Assembly (NCBI GenBank): GCA_030682595.1
Contig: JAUXNZ010000150.1
Location: 1 to 19,002, forward strand
Direction: 5' to 3'
DNA from: Rhodocyclaceae bacterium
Lineage (GTDB): Bacteria; Pseudomonadota; Gammaproteobacteria; Burkholderiales; Rhodocyclaceae
DNA: 19,002 nt
This document shows, piece after piece, positions 1 through 6,979 of the stretch. Position numbers and translations under genes: made by a program. Position 1 is the stretch's first letter. Every line of letters begins with the position of its first letter. Below the pieces are notes generated by a model. The model saw nothing but the letters and a program-made list of their open reading frames with translations. It was not told the DNA's origin and made no database searches.

Positions 1-119
1 ACGTCCAGATGACGGTGAAGCTGATTGCGCCGATCGCCATGGAGGATGGCCTGCGCTTCGCGATTCGCGAAGGTGGCCGCACCGTCGGCGCCGGCGTCGT
101 GGCGAAAATCATCGAGTAA
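1..119 (+). CDS. tuf: Elongation factor Tu, C-terminal fragment
   Basis: This is the last 38 codons of EF-Tu, cut by the window edge; the reading frame begins at base 3 and ends at TAA 117-119. The residues VKLIAPIAMEDGLRFAIREG followed by GRTVGAGVVAKIIE are the highly conserved end of the domain III beta barrel. EF-Tu is the GTPase that delivers aminoacyl-tRNA to the ribosomal A site. The position just before rpsJ is the usual place for one tuf copy in proteobacteria (str operon end, then S10 operon). An intrinsic terminator follows 19 bases after the stop. Confidence 0.97.
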   Translation, partial: VQMTVKLIAPIAMEDGLRFAIREGGRTVGAGVVAKIIE

Positions 120-123
120 TTTG

Positions 124-152
124 TTGCTTTTCTATGGAAAGGGCAGGATAAT
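124..152 (+). promoter_or_regulatory. Candidate sigma-70 promoter for the S10 operon
   Basis: TTGCTT (124-129) and GATAAT (147-152) are separated by 17 bp. The -10 matches the consensus at five of six bases, the -35 at three. The predicted start, near 159, gives a leader of about 57 nt. That leader can form a GGTGCC (171-176) / GGCACC (190-195) hairpin before rpsJ. The -10 lies inside the arm and loop of the tuf terminator, so the two elements share the same DNA. This is inferred from sequence only. Confidence 0.45.
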
Positions 153-169
153 CCCGCCCTTTCGTTTTC
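138..169 (+). terminator. Intrinsic terminator after tuf
   Basis: AAAGGGC (138-144) pairs with GCCCTTT (156-162). The stem continues through GGA (146-148) and TCC (152-154) across one A/C mismatch, leaving a TAA loop. The T-rich run CGTTTT follows. This is a good rho-independent terminator for tuf, although it also overlaps a candidate promoter for rpsJ. Confidence 0.75.
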
Positions 170-216
170 TGGTGCCAGACCGAATACCGGGCACCACTGT
201 TCTTTAAGGACATTTT

Positions 217-528
217 ATGCAGAACCAGAAAATCCGCATTCGCCTGAAGGCGTTTGACTATCGCTTGATCGATCAGTCGGCGATGGAGATTGTGGATACG
301 GCAAAGCGTACCGGCGCTGTTGTGCGTGGCCCGGTCCCGTTGCCCACCAGAATCGAGCGCTACAACATCCTGCGCTCGCCACACGTCAACAAGACATCCA
401 GAGATCAGTTTGAAATCCGCACACATCTGCGCCTGATGGACATCATCGATCCTACCGACAAGACGGTGGATGCGCTGATGAAACTGGATCTTCCGGCCGG
501 TGTCGATGTTGAGATCAAACTGCAGTAA
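217..528 (+). CDS. rpsJ: 30S ribosomal protein S10
   Basis: This 103-residue protein has the normal length for S10. It opens MQNQKIRIRLKAFDYRLIDQ and contains the conserved stretches GPVPLPTRIERYN and SPHVNKTSRDQFEIRTH. S10 sits in the 30S head; in the free form it also acts as NusE, the partner of NusB in antitermination. The start is fixed by AAGGA (206-210), six bases upstream. It is the first gene of the S10 operon, separated from tuf by a terminator and candidate promoter. A long 134-nt spacer separates it from rplC. Confidence 0.98.
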   Translation: MQNQKIRIRLKAFDYRLIDQSAMEIVDTAKRTGAVVRGPVPLPTRIERYNILRSPHVNKTSRDQFEIRTHLRLMDIIDPTDKTVDALMKLDLPAGVDVEIKLQ

Positions 529-662
529 GAGGTATCGGGAGTCAGAGGGCTTGGCTTCCCGCCAGACATAAAAAGAAGTACGTTGGTTGCGACGATATAC
601 CGTGGCAACTCTAAATTGAAACAAACTAGCCCGGCCAATCGTAGCCGGATTTAGGAGAAAAA
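529..662 (+). other. Structured rpsJ-rplC spacer
   Basis: This 134-nt non-coding gap is long for this operon, where the other genes overlap or lie within about 11 nt. It holds three potential hairpins: CGGGA (536-540) with TCCCG (557-561); GTTGCgACG (586-594) with CGTgGCAAC (601-609), with one G/G mismatch and a six-base loop; and CCGGC (631-635) with GCCGG (644-648), just before the rplC ribosome binding site AGGAG (653-657). I found no convincing promoter and no T-tract terminator in it. A regulatory role is inference. Confidence 0.45.
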
Positions 663-1316
663 ATGAGTCTAGGCCTTGTAGGACGCAAGGTCGGCATGAC
701 CCGCATTTTTGCCGAGGACGGTTCGACCGTTCCGGTAACCGTGCTGGATGTGTCGAACAATCGCGTTACACAAATCAAGACGCCTGAAACAGATGGCTAT
801 GCCGCAGTTCAGGTAGCCTACGGCAAACGCCGCGTTTCCAGGGTCACCAAAGCCGCAGCCGGGCATTTTGCGAAAGCAGGCGTCGAAGCGGGTACGACGC
901 TGATGGAGTTTCGGGTGGCCGAAGCGCGCGCAGTTCAATTCAAGTTGGGCGAGGTGCTGGCCGCTTCTGTTTTTTCGGTTGGGCAAAAGGTCGACGTGAC
1001 CGGCGTGTCAATCGGTAAAGGCTACGCCGGCGCCATCAAGCGCCACAACTTTTCATCGAACCGGGCTTCCCACGGTAACTCACGTTCCCACAATGCGCCT
1101 GGTTCGATCGGCATGGCGCAGGATCCGGGACGGGTATTCCCAGGCAAACGGATGGCTGGACATCTTGGCGATGTCAAGTGCACCACGCAGAACCTCGAAG
1201 TCGTGCGAATTGACGAAGCGCGCCAACTCCTGTTGATCAAAGGGGCTGTCCCGGGTTCGCGCGGTGGTGAAGTCATGGTTCAGCCGGCAGTGAAAGCTGC
1301 CGTTGCGAATAAGTGA
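663..1316 (+). CDS. rplC: 50S ribosomal protein L3
   Basis: This 217-residue protein begins MSLGLVGRKVGMTRIFAEDG, the usual bacterial L3 start. It carries the long central extension that reaches toward the peptidyl transferase centre, including HGNSRSHNAPGSIG and PGRVFPGKRMAGHLG. The glutamine in GMAQDPG lies in the segment where E. coli L3 is methylated by PrmB. AGGAG at 653-657 supports the ATG. L3 is an early 50S assembly protein. The rplD start follows seven bases after its TGA stop. Confidence 0.98.
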   Translation: MSLGLVGRKVGMTRIFAEDGSTVPVTVLDVSNNRVTQIKTPETDGYAAVQVAYGKRRVSRVTKAAAGHFAKAGVEAGTTLMEFRVAEARAVQFKLGEVLAASVFSVGQKVDVTGVSIGKGYAGAIKRHNFSSNRASHGNSRSHNAPGSIGMAQDPGRVFPGKRMAGHLGDVKCTTQNLEVVRIDEARQLLLIKGAVPGSRGGEVMVQPAVKAAVANK

Positions 1317-1323
1317 GGCCCCC

Positions 1324-1956
1324 ATGGAACTGAAACTCATTAATGAGCAGGGTGAATTGGGCGCAACCACGGGCACAACAATCACCGTGTCCGACGGCTT
1401 GTTCGGCCGGGATTACAACGAGTCCCTGGTGCATCAATTGGTGGTCGCCTATCAGGCGAATGCGCGTGCCGGCAATCGCGCCCAGCTGACCCGCTCGGAA
1501 GTCAGGCATAGTACGAAGAAGCCGTGGAAACAAAAAGGCACGGGCAGAGCGCGTATCGGCACGACGGCAAGCCCTTTGTGGAGAAGCGGAGGTCGTGCAT
1601 TCCCGAATTCTCCCGATGAAAACTTTTCCCATAAAGTTAATCGGAAAATGTATCGCGCGGGCATTGCCGCAATCCTCTCCCAGCTTGCGCGCGAAGAGCG
1701 GCTTACCGTGGTTGAAAGTTTTACCATTGAGGCGCCGAAGACGCGCCTGGTTATGCAAAAACTCAAAAGCCTGGGTATTGAATCAGCGCTGCTGGTTACC
1801 GACGACCTGAATGACAACCTGATGTTGGCGTCAAGAAATCTGCCCAATGTTCTGGTGCTTGAGCCCAAGCAGGCCGACCCACTTTCATTGATTCGCTTCC
1901 CCCGTGTTGTGATGACCAAGGGTGCAGTTGCAAAACTAGAGGAGCTGCTGGGATGA
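1324..1956 (+). CDS. rplD: 50S ribosomal protein L4
   Basis: This is a 210-residue L4. I chose the ATG at 1324 (MELKLINEQGELG) over an upstream in-frame ATG at 1303. The downstream start matches the family N-terminus, does not overlap rplC, and has GAGG (1315-1318) at a good distance. The conserved tunnel-facing loop is visible as STKKPWKQKGTGRARIGT then PLWRSGGRAF. In E. coli, L4 also represses the S10 operon by binding its leader; whether that holds here is unknown. The stop codon overlaps the rplW start as ATGA. Confidence 0.97.
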   Translation: MELKLINEQGELGATTGTTITVSDGLFGRDYNESLVHQLVVAYQANARAGNRAQLTRSEVRHSTKKPWKQKGTGRARIGTTASPLWRSGGRAFPNSPDENFSHKVNRKMYRAGIAAILSQLAREERLTVVESFTIEAPKTRLVMQKLKSLGIESALLVTDDLNDNLMLASRNLPNVLVLEPKQADPLSLIRFPRVVMTKGAVAKLEELLG

Positions 1957-2267
1957 GCGCTACTCAATTCAATCAGGAACGCTTGCTGCAAATTCTGCTG
2001 GCGCCGTTGATTTCTGAAAAGGCGACGATGCTCGCGGAGCGTAGCAACCAGGTCATCTTCGTGGTGGTGCCAGACGCTACCAAGCCGGAAATCAAGGCGG
2101 CAGTCGAAATGCTGTTCAAGGTTCGCGTGACGAGTGTGCAGGTGGCCAACGCCAAGGGCAAAAGCAAGCGCTTTGGTCGGACCATGGGCCGTCGTAGTGA
2201 TGTCCGCAAAGCATTCATAAGTCTTGAAGCTGGGCAGGAAATCAATTTCGCAGAAGGAGTTGCGTAA
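1953..2267 (+). CDS. rplW: 50S ribosomal protein L23
   Basis: This 104-residue protein has the L23 motifs LLAPLISEKATMLAERSNQV, FVVVPDATKPEIKAAVEMLF and FGRTMGRRSDVRKAF. L23 lies at the polypeptide exit and forms the docking site for trigger factor, SRP and the Sec translocon. The ATG overlaps the rplD stop by four bases (ATGA), and its own TAA shares one base with the rplB ATG. Both overlaps suggest translational coupling. Length and sequence are normal for the family. Confidence 0.97.
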   Translation: MSATQFNQERLLQILLAPLISEKATMLAERSNQVIFVVVPDATKPEIKAAVEMLFKVRVTSVQVANAKGKSKRFGRTMGRRSDVRKAFISLEAGQEINFAEGVA

Positions 2268-3094
2268 TGGCCCTCGTAAAAGTCAAGCCCACTTCCCCGG
2301 GAAGGCGCGCAGTCGTTAAAGTAGTTAATCCGAATTTGCACAAAGGCCGGCCGCATGACGCCCTGACCGAAAGCAAATTCAGCAAGGCCGGCCGCAATAA
2401 CCATGGCCATATCACGACGCGTCATCAGGGCGGTGGCCATAAGCAACAGTACCGAGTGATCGATTTCAAGCGCAACAAGGATGGCGTGGTTGCCAAGGTC
2501 GAGCGACTTGAGTATGACCCCAACCGCACCGCCAACATTGCACTGCTTTGTTACGCGGATGGCGAGCGTCGTTACATCATTGCACCGAAGGGCATGGTGG
2601 TCGGTCAAGAGGTCATCAGTGGCCCCGAAGCACCCATCAAGCCGGGTAACAGCCTGCCGATTCGCAACATACCGGTCGGTAGCACGATTCATTGCATCGA
2701 GATCATGCCGGGCAAAGGCGCGCAGATGGCGCGTGCAGCGGGCACTTCCGTCCAACTGCTGGCGCGCGAGGGTTCGTATGCCCAAGTGCGCTTGCGTTCA
2801 GGGGAGATTCGTCGCATTCACATCGAGTGTCGTGCAACGATTGGCGAAGTCGGTAATGAAGAAAACAACCTGCGCAAGATCGGCAAGGCAGGCGCAAATC
2901 GCTGGCGCGGTATTCGTCCGACGGTGCGCGGTGTCGCCATGAACCCGATTGATCACCCGCATGGTGGCGGTGAGGGACGTACCGGCGAGGGTCGCGTGCC
3001 AGTGAGTCCATGGGGACAGCCGGCCAAGGGTTATCGTACTCGCCGCAACAAGCGCACGGACAACATGATTGTTCAGCGCCGTCACAAGCGTTAA
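2267..3094 (+). CDS. rplB: 50S ribosomal protein L2
   Basis: This 275-residue L2 has the expected length and carries the hallmark C-terminal segment NPIDHPHGGGEGRTGEGR, then PWGQPAKGYRTRRNKRTD. The histidine-rich loop is the part of L2 closest to the peptidyl transferase centre. Upstream, RNNHGHITTRHQGGGHKQQY is the conserved N-terminal rRNA-binding region. The start overlaps the rplW stop as TAATG. A long antisense reading frame exists across this gene but is only a codon-bias shadow. Confidence 0.98.
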   Translation: MALVKVKPTSPGRRAVVKVVNPNLHKGRPHDALTESKFSKAGRNNHGHITTRHQGGGHKQQYRVIDFKRNKDGVVAKVERLEYDPNRTANIALLCYADGERRYIIAPKGMVVGQEVISGPEAPIKPGNSLPIRNIPVGSTIHCIEIMPGKGAQMARAAGTSVQLLAREGSYAQVRLRSGEIRRIHIECRATIGEVGNEENNLRKIGKAGANRWRGIRPTVRGVAMNPIDHPHGGGEGRTGEGRVPVSPWGQPAKGYRTRRNKRTDNMIVQRRHKR

Positions 3095-3104
3095 GGGGTA
3101 AAAC

Positions 3105-3380
3105 ATGGCACGTTCAATCAAAAAAGGTCCCTTCGTCGATGACCATCTGTTCAAGAAGGTTGGTGCGGCGCGCGCAGCAAATGACAAGCGTCCGATCAAG
3201 ACTTGGTCACGTCGATCCACGGTTCTGCCTGATTTCATAGGCCTGACCATTGCCGTGCATAACGGCAAACAACATATCCCCGTGTATGTTTCTGAAAACA
3301 TGGTGGGCCACAAACTCGGCGAGTTTGCCCTGACGCGGACCTTCAAGGGTCATGCGGCAGGCAAGAAGGCGAAGAAGTAA
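3105..3380 (+). CDS. rpsS: 30S ribosomal protein S19
   Basis: This 91-residue S19 starts MARSIKKGPFVDDHLFKKV and includes KTWSRRSTVLPDFIGLTIAV and ENMVGHKLGEFALTRTFKGH, all conserved in the family. S19 forms a complex with S13 in the 30S head near the A-site finger. The ATG is preceded by AAGGGG (3093-3098), six bases upstream, which overlaps the rplB stop. The C-terminus is lysine-rich, as expected. Confidence 0.98.
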   Translation: MARSIKKGPFVDDHLFKKVGAARAANDKRPIKTWSRRSTVLPDFIGLTIAVHNGKQHIPVYVSENMVGHKLGEFALTRTFKGHAAGKKAKK

Positions 3381-3390
3381 GGATATGTCA

Positions 3391-3720
3391 ATGGAAACTA
3401 ATGCTATTTTGCGCGGGGTGCGTCTTTCGGCCCAGAAGGGTCGGCTTGTGGCCGATCTGGTGCGCGGCAAACCGGTCGATCAAGCGCTGAACATCCTCGC
3501 CTTCTGTCCAAAAAAAGGTGCGGTGATCGTCAAAAAGGTACTCGAGTCTGCAATCGCGAATGCGGAACACAACGATGCGGCCGATATCGATGCTCTAAAA
3601 GTGACGCGTATTTACGTGGAACAAGGCACCGTGCTCAAGCGGTTCACTGCGCGAGCCAAAGGACGAGGCAACCGCATCAGCAAACAGACCTGCCACATTT
3701 ATGTGACAGTCGGCGAGTAA
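3391..3720 (+). CDS. rplV: 50S ribosomal protein L22
   Basis: This is a 109-residue L22. Several in-frame ATGs precede the family start. The ATG at 3391 (METNAILRGVRLSAQKGR) gives the usual length and lies seven bases after AAGGA (3379-3383), whereas the ATG at 3385 lies only one base after it. The beta-hairpin that lines the exit tunnel is visible around VLKRFTARAKGRGNRISK. L22 contacts all six domains of 23S rRNA and is a site of macrolide resistance mutations in other bacteria. rpsC follows nine bases after the stop. Confidence 0.95.
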   Translation: METNAILRGVRLSAQKGRLVADLVRGKPVDQALNILAFCPKKGAVIVKKVLESAIANAEHNDAADIDALKVTRIYVEQGTVLKRFTARAKGRGNRISKQTCHIYVTVGE

Positions 3721-3729
3721 GGAGCACTC

Positions 3730-4635
3730 ATGGGACAAAAGATTCATCCGACCGGCTTTCGTTTATCAGTCACGCGCGACTGGTCCTCACGCTGGTTTGC
3801 GAACTCGAAATCATTTTCCTCCATGCTGGGGGAAGATATCGCGGTGCGCGATTATCTGAAGAAAAAGCTGGCGCACGCATCGGTCGGCCGCGTCGTCATC
3901 GAGCGCCCCGCCAAAAACGCGCGGGTTACCGTGTTCAGTGCAAGGCCGGGTGTGGTGATTGGCAAGAAGGGCGAAGACATCGAGCAACTCAAGCTTGAAT
4001 TGCAACGGCGCATGGGTGTTCCGGTGCATGTCAACATTGAAGAGATTCGCAAGCCGGAAACCGATGCGCAGTTGATTGCCGATTCAATCGCGCAGCAACT
4101 CGAGAAACGCATCATGTTTCGCCGGGCGATGAAGCGCGCCATGCAAAATGCCATGCGACTGGGTGCGCAGGGCATCAAGATCATGAGCGCAGGTCGCTTG
4201 AACGGCGCTGAAATCGCCCGCACCGAATGGTATAGAGAGGGCCGCGTGCCCCTCCATACCCTGCGTGCCGATATTGATTACGGGACGTCAGAGGCTAAAA
4301 CCACCTACGGCATTATCGGCATCAAGGTGTGGGTTTTCAAAGGTGAGATCAAGGGTCGCGGTGAAGCTCCGGCTGCGACGGTTGACCAAGCAAGCGAAGA
4401 GCCCGCCAAACGCCCGCGCCGTCCAGCCAAGGCCGCGCCGGGTGCAGACAATGATGCGAAGGTATCAGCAGCCCCGCGCCGCACAGCCAAAAAAACGGAG
4501 GCACAGGTAGTTGAAGCCAAACCGGAAGCGGCGGGAGGTGCTGAAGCTGCAGTCAAGCCACCGCTCAAGCGGGTGCGAAAAACATCAGCGACCCCTGCCG
4601 CTGCGGATACCGCCGGTCAGGATGCCAAGGAGTAA
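3730..4635 (+). CDS. rpsC: 30S ribosomal protein S3 with long C-terminal tail
   Basis: The first 210 residues are a normal S3: MGQKIHPTGFRL at the start, a KH domain with the GKKG loop at 78-81, and the conserved SAGRLNGAEIARTEWYREG at 153-171. S3 lines the mRNA entry channel and contributes to the ribosomal helicase activity. The total of 301 residues is well above the E. coli length of 233. Residues about 211-301 form a low-complexity tail rich in alanine, lysine, proline and acidic residues, with basic patches such as KRPRRPAKAAPG and PRRTAKKTE. Betaproteobacterial S3 proteins often have some tail; this one is long. AAGGAG (3719-3724) supports the start. Confidence 0.97.
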   Translation: MGQKIHPTGFRLSVTRDWSSRWFANSKSFSSMLGEDIAVRDYLKKKLAHASVGRVVIERPAKNARVTVFSARPGVVIGKKGEDIEQLKLELQRRMGVPVHVNIEEIRKPETDAQLIADSIAQQLEKRIMFRRAMKRAMQNAMRLGAQGIKIMSAGRLNGAEIARTEWYREGRVPLHTLRADIDYGTSEAKTTYGIIGIKVWVFKGEIKGRGEAPAATVDQASEEPAKRPRRPAKAAPGADNDAKVSAAPRRTAKKTEAQVVEAKPEAAGGAEAAVKPPLKRVRKTSATPAAADTAGQDAKE

Positions 4636-4641
4636 TGGAAA

Positions 4642-5055
4642 ATGTTGCAACCCGCACGCAGGAAGTATCGCAAGGAACAAAAGGGCCGTAACACCGGCTT
4701 GGCAACACGCGGCGCCAAAGTGAGTTTTGGTGAGTATGGCCTTAAGGCAACCGCCAGAGGACGTTTGACTGCGCGCCAGATCGAGGCCGCGCGCCGCGCT
4801 ATGACTCGTCATATCAAGCGGGGTGGGCGTATCTGGATCAGAATTTTCCCGGATAAACCCGTCTCTAAAAAACCCGCCGAAGTCCGGATGGGTAATGGCA
4901 AGGGGAATCCCGAGTATTGGGTCGCTGAAATTCAGCCGGGCAAAGTGCTGTATGAAATGGATGGCGTTGATGAGGCGCTAGCCCGTGAGGCATTCGAGTT
5001 GGCCGCCGCTAAATTGCCGCTCGCCACAACCTTTGTCACACGCCACCTGGGGTAA
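4642..5055 (+). CDS. rplP: 50S ribosomal protein L16
   Basis: This 137-residue L16 starts MLQPARRKYRKEQKGRN and contains GGRIWIRIFPDKPVSKKP followed by AEVRMGNGKGNPEYWVAEI. The arginine in EVRMG corresponds to the position hydroxylated by YcfD in E. coli. L16 organises the 50S A-site region and is a late assembly protein. The length is within one residue of the usual 136-138. AAGGAG inside the rpsC end, nine bases upstream, can serve as its binding site. Confidence 0.97.
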   Translation: MLQPARRKYRKEQKGRNTGLATRGAKVSFGEYGLKATARGRLTARQIEAARRAMTRHIKRGGRIWIRIFPDKPVSKKPAEVRMGNGKGNPEYWVAEIQPGKVLYEMDGVDEALAREAFELAAAKLPLATTFVTRHLG

Positions 5056-5058
5056 GCA

Positions 5059-5253
5059 ATGAAAGCAACCGAACTCAGACAAAAAAATGAAGCTGACCTT
5101 GGCAAGGAGCTGCTCGAACTGCGCAAGGCCCAGTTCTCTCTGCGTATGCAGCTGGCAACTCAACAGCTCAGCAATACAAGTCAGGTAGGCAAGCTGCGCA
5201 AGGACATTGCGCGCATCAAGACAATTCAGCACGAGAGGGCGACTGCAAAATGA
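5059..5253 (+). CDS. rpmC: 50S ribosomal protein L29
   Basis: This 64-residue, mostly helical L29 begins MKATELRQKNEADLGKELLE and contains the core motif LRKAQFSLRMQLATQQL. L29 sits beside L23 at the peptide exit and contacts trigger factor. It starts three bases after the rplP stop, and its TGA overlaps the rpsQ ATG (ATGA), so translation of the two is probably coupled. Confidence 0.96.
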   Translation: MKATELRQKNEADLGKELLELRKAQFSLRMQLATQQLSNTSQVGKLRKDIARIKTIQHERATAK

Positions 5254-5519
5254 ACGAAGCAAGCCAGTCTATGCACCGCACCTTGGAGGGGCGGGTGGTC
5301 AGCGACAAGATGCAAAAAACCGTAACTGTCTTGATCGAGCGTCGCGTCAAGCACCCGGTTATCGGCAAGGTGATGATCCGCTCGAGAAAGTACCATGCAC
5401 ATATCGATGGACTGACAGCCATCGTTGGCGATCTGGTGCAGATTGAAGAGTGCGCGCCGATTGCCAAAACCAAGGCGTGGCGCGTAACCAAAGTTCTGGA
5501 AAAGGGCGCTGTTGCCTGA
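5250..5519 (+). CDS. rpsQ: 30S ribosomal protein S17
   Basis: This 89-residue S17 has the OB-fold sequence LEGRVVSDKMQKTVTVLIER, then VKHPVIGKVMIRSRKYHAH. The start overlaps the rpmC stop by four bases. S17 binds 16S rRNA helix 11 early in 30S assembly. It is the last gene of the S10 operon; a strong promoter for the spc operon begins nine bases after its stop. I saw no T-tract terminator between rpsQ and that promoter, so read-through is possible. Confidence 0.97.
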   Translation: MNEASQSMHRTLEGRVVSDKMQKTVTVLIERRVKHPVIGKVMIRSRKYHAHIDGLTAIVGDLVQIEECAPIAKTKAWRVTKVLEKGAVA

Positions 5520-5527
5520 ATTATTTG

Positions 5528-5556
5528 TTGACATTGATTGGTGGGGTAGATAGAAT
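5528..5556 (+). promoter_or_regulatory. Strong sigma-70 promoter of the spc operon
   Basis: TTGACA (5528-5533) is a perfect -35 element. After exactly 17 bp comes TAGAAT (5551-5556), five of six matches to the -10 consensus. This is the best promoter in the window. It fires into a leader of about 130 nt before rplN. The sequence is direct evidence; activity is inferred. Confidence 0.85.
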
Positions 5557-5650
5557 CCCGCCTCTTTGTCGGAAAGCTGCCGGTGTGATTAGGGCGGGTA
5601 CCGGTAGAGTTAAGTCCCCTAGGGTTCAATAGCTGGGGTTCCAAAACTAA

Positions 5651-5676
5651 CTGCGTATCCGGTTCGCCAGATGCAG
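5651..5676 (+). promoter_or_regulatory. Leader hairpin upstream of rplN
   Basis: CTGC (5651-5654) pairs with GCAG (5673-5676). Inside it, ATC (5657-5659) pairs with GAT (5670-5672) and GG (5661-5662) with CC (5667-5668), capped by TTCG. The hairpin ends eight bases before the rplN ribosome binding site GGAGAG (5685-5690), so it is well placed to affect rplN translation. The spc operon of E. coli is controlled by S8, but at a different position, so no regulator is assigned. Confidence 0.35.
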
Positions 5677-5694
5677 GTTAAGTTGGAGAGTTAA

Positions 5695-6063
5695 ATGATT
5701 CAAATGCAGTCACGGCTCGATGTGGCCGACAATACTGGTGCGCGTTCGGTTATGTGCATCAAGGTCATGGGCGGCTCGAAGCGCCGCTATGCGGGTATTG
5801 GCGACATCATTAAAGTTAGTATCAAGGATGCCGCGCCGCGCGGTCGCGTTAAAAAAGGCGAAGTGTACAGCGCGGTTGTCGTGCGTACAGCCAAAGGCGT
5901 GCGTCGCGCAGACGGCTCCCTCATTAAATTCGACAATAACGCCGCAGTATTGCTCAACAACAAGTTTGAGCCGATTGGTACGCGCATTTTTGGGCCGGTC
6001 ACGCGTGAATTGCGCACAGAGCGCTTCATGAAGATCGTATCTCTAGCCCCCGAAGTTCTCTAA
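5695..6063 (+). CDS. rplN: 50S ribosomal protein L14
   Basis: This 122-residue L14 is the standard length. It starts MIQMQSRLDVADNTGARSVM and contains KGEVYSAVVVRTAKGVRRAD and the ending FMKIVSLAPEVL. L14 lies at the subunit interface, forms bridge B8 and is the target of RsfS silencing in other bacteria. It is the first gene of the spc operon, with GGAGAG four bases before the ATG and a leader of about 130 nt behind the promoter at 5528. Confidence 0.98.
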   Translation: MIQMQSRLDVADNTGARSVMCIKVMGGSKRRYAGIGDIIKVSIKDAAPRGRVKKGEVYSAVVVRTAKGVRRADGSLIKFDNNAAVLLNNKFEPIGTRIFGPVTRELRTERFMKIVSLAPEVL

Positions 6064-6101
6064 AAAATGCACTGAACCTGGATCGGGGAAGGAAGCAAAT
6101 C

Positions 6102-6419
6102 ATGCAAAAGATTCGAAAAGGTGATGATGTCGTCGTCGTCGCTGGGCGGGACAAGGGGAAGCGTGGCTCGGTAATTCAGCGCCTCGACAGCGACATGCTG
6201 CTCGTGGGCGGGATTAACCGCGTGAAAAAACACACCAAGCCGAATCCGATGAAAAATCAGCAGGGCGGGATTACCGAGAAGGAAATGCCGATTCACCTGT
6301 CCAACGTGGCCCTCTTCAATCCTGCGACGCAAAAAGCTGATCGCGTGGGGATCAAGTTTCTTGAGGATGGGCGCAAGGTCAGGGTATTCAGGTCAAATGG
6401 TGAATTGGTCGAGGCTTAA
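6102..6419 (+). CDS. rplX: 50S ribosomal protein L24
   Basis: This 105-residue L24 opens MQKIRKGDDVVVVAGRDKGK, the KOW motif that defines the family. It continues with GGINRVKKHTKPNP and a second conserved half, VALFNPATQKADRVG. L24 initiates 50S assembly and sits near the exit tunnel. GGAAGG upstream of the ATG serves as binding site. The short rplX-rplE gap (10 nt) shows no obvious equivalent of the E. coli S8 repressor site. Confidence 0.97.
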   Translation: MQKIRKGDDVVVVAGRDKGKRGSVIQRLDSDMLLVGGINRVKKHTKPNPMKNQQGGITEKEMPIHLSNVALFNPATQKADRVGIKFLEDGRKVRVFRSNGELVEA

Positions 6420-6429
6420 GGGATAGATC

Positions 6430-6972
6430 ATGGCGCGCTTGCAGGAATTTTATAAAGAAGAGGTTGTGCCACGGTTGCATGAGCAGTTCAAATATGCATC
6501 TGTGATGGAAGTGCCGCGGATTACAAAGGTCACGCTGAACATGGGTGTGGGCGAAGCTGTCGCGGATAAGAAAGTTCTGGAGAATGCGGTTGGCGACATG
6601 ACCAAAATCGCCGGTCAGAAGCCCGTGGTTACCAAGGCTCGTAAAGCAATTGCGGGTTTCAAGATTCGCGAGGGTTATCCGATCGGTTGCATGGTGACCT
6701 TGCGTGGTACGCGCATGTATGAGTTTCTTGATCGCCTGGTTAGCGTGGCGATGCCGCGGATTCGCGATTTTCGCGGTATTCCCGGAAACAAAGGTTTTGA
6801 TGGTCGTGGCAACTACAACATTGGTGTCAAGGAGCAAATTATTTTCCCTGAGATCGAATACGACAAGATCGACGCTCTGCGCGGCATGAACATCAGCATC
6901 ACCACGACGGCGAAAAACGACGAGGAAGCTAAGGCGCTTCTTTCTGCATTCAAGTTCCCTTTTAAGAATTGA
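6430..6972 (+). CDS. rplE: 50S ribosomal protein L5
   Basis: This 180-residue L5 has MARLQEFYKEEVVPRLHEQF at its start, the motif KVTLNMGVGEA and GQKPVVTKARKAIAGFKIRE. It ends ITTTAKNDEEAKALLSAFKF. L5 binds 5S rRNA together with L18 and L25 and contacts the P-site tRNA. AAGGGA overlaps the rplX stop and precedes the ATG. The length is within one or two residues of the family norm. Confidence 0.98.
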   Translation: MARLQEFYKEEVVPRLHEQFKYASVMEVPRITKVTLNMGVGEAVADKKVLENAVGDMTKIAGQKPVVTKARKAIAGFKIREGYPIGCMVTLRGTRMYEFLDRLVSVAMPRIRDFRGIPGNKGFDGRGNYNIGVKEQIIFPEIEYDKIDALRGMNISITTTAKNDEEAKALLSAFKFPFKN

Positions 6973-6979
6973 GGGAGTT

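Noticed and set aside
587..616. Possible promoter TTGCGA-17-TCTAAA before rplC
   Set aside because: Each hexamer matches the consensus at only four positions, and the region is better explained by hairpins; not strong enough to call.
1973..2785. 270-residue antisense frame across rplW and rplB
   Set aside because: It lies entirely opposite two certain ribosomal protein genes, matches no family I know, and is explained by codon bias.
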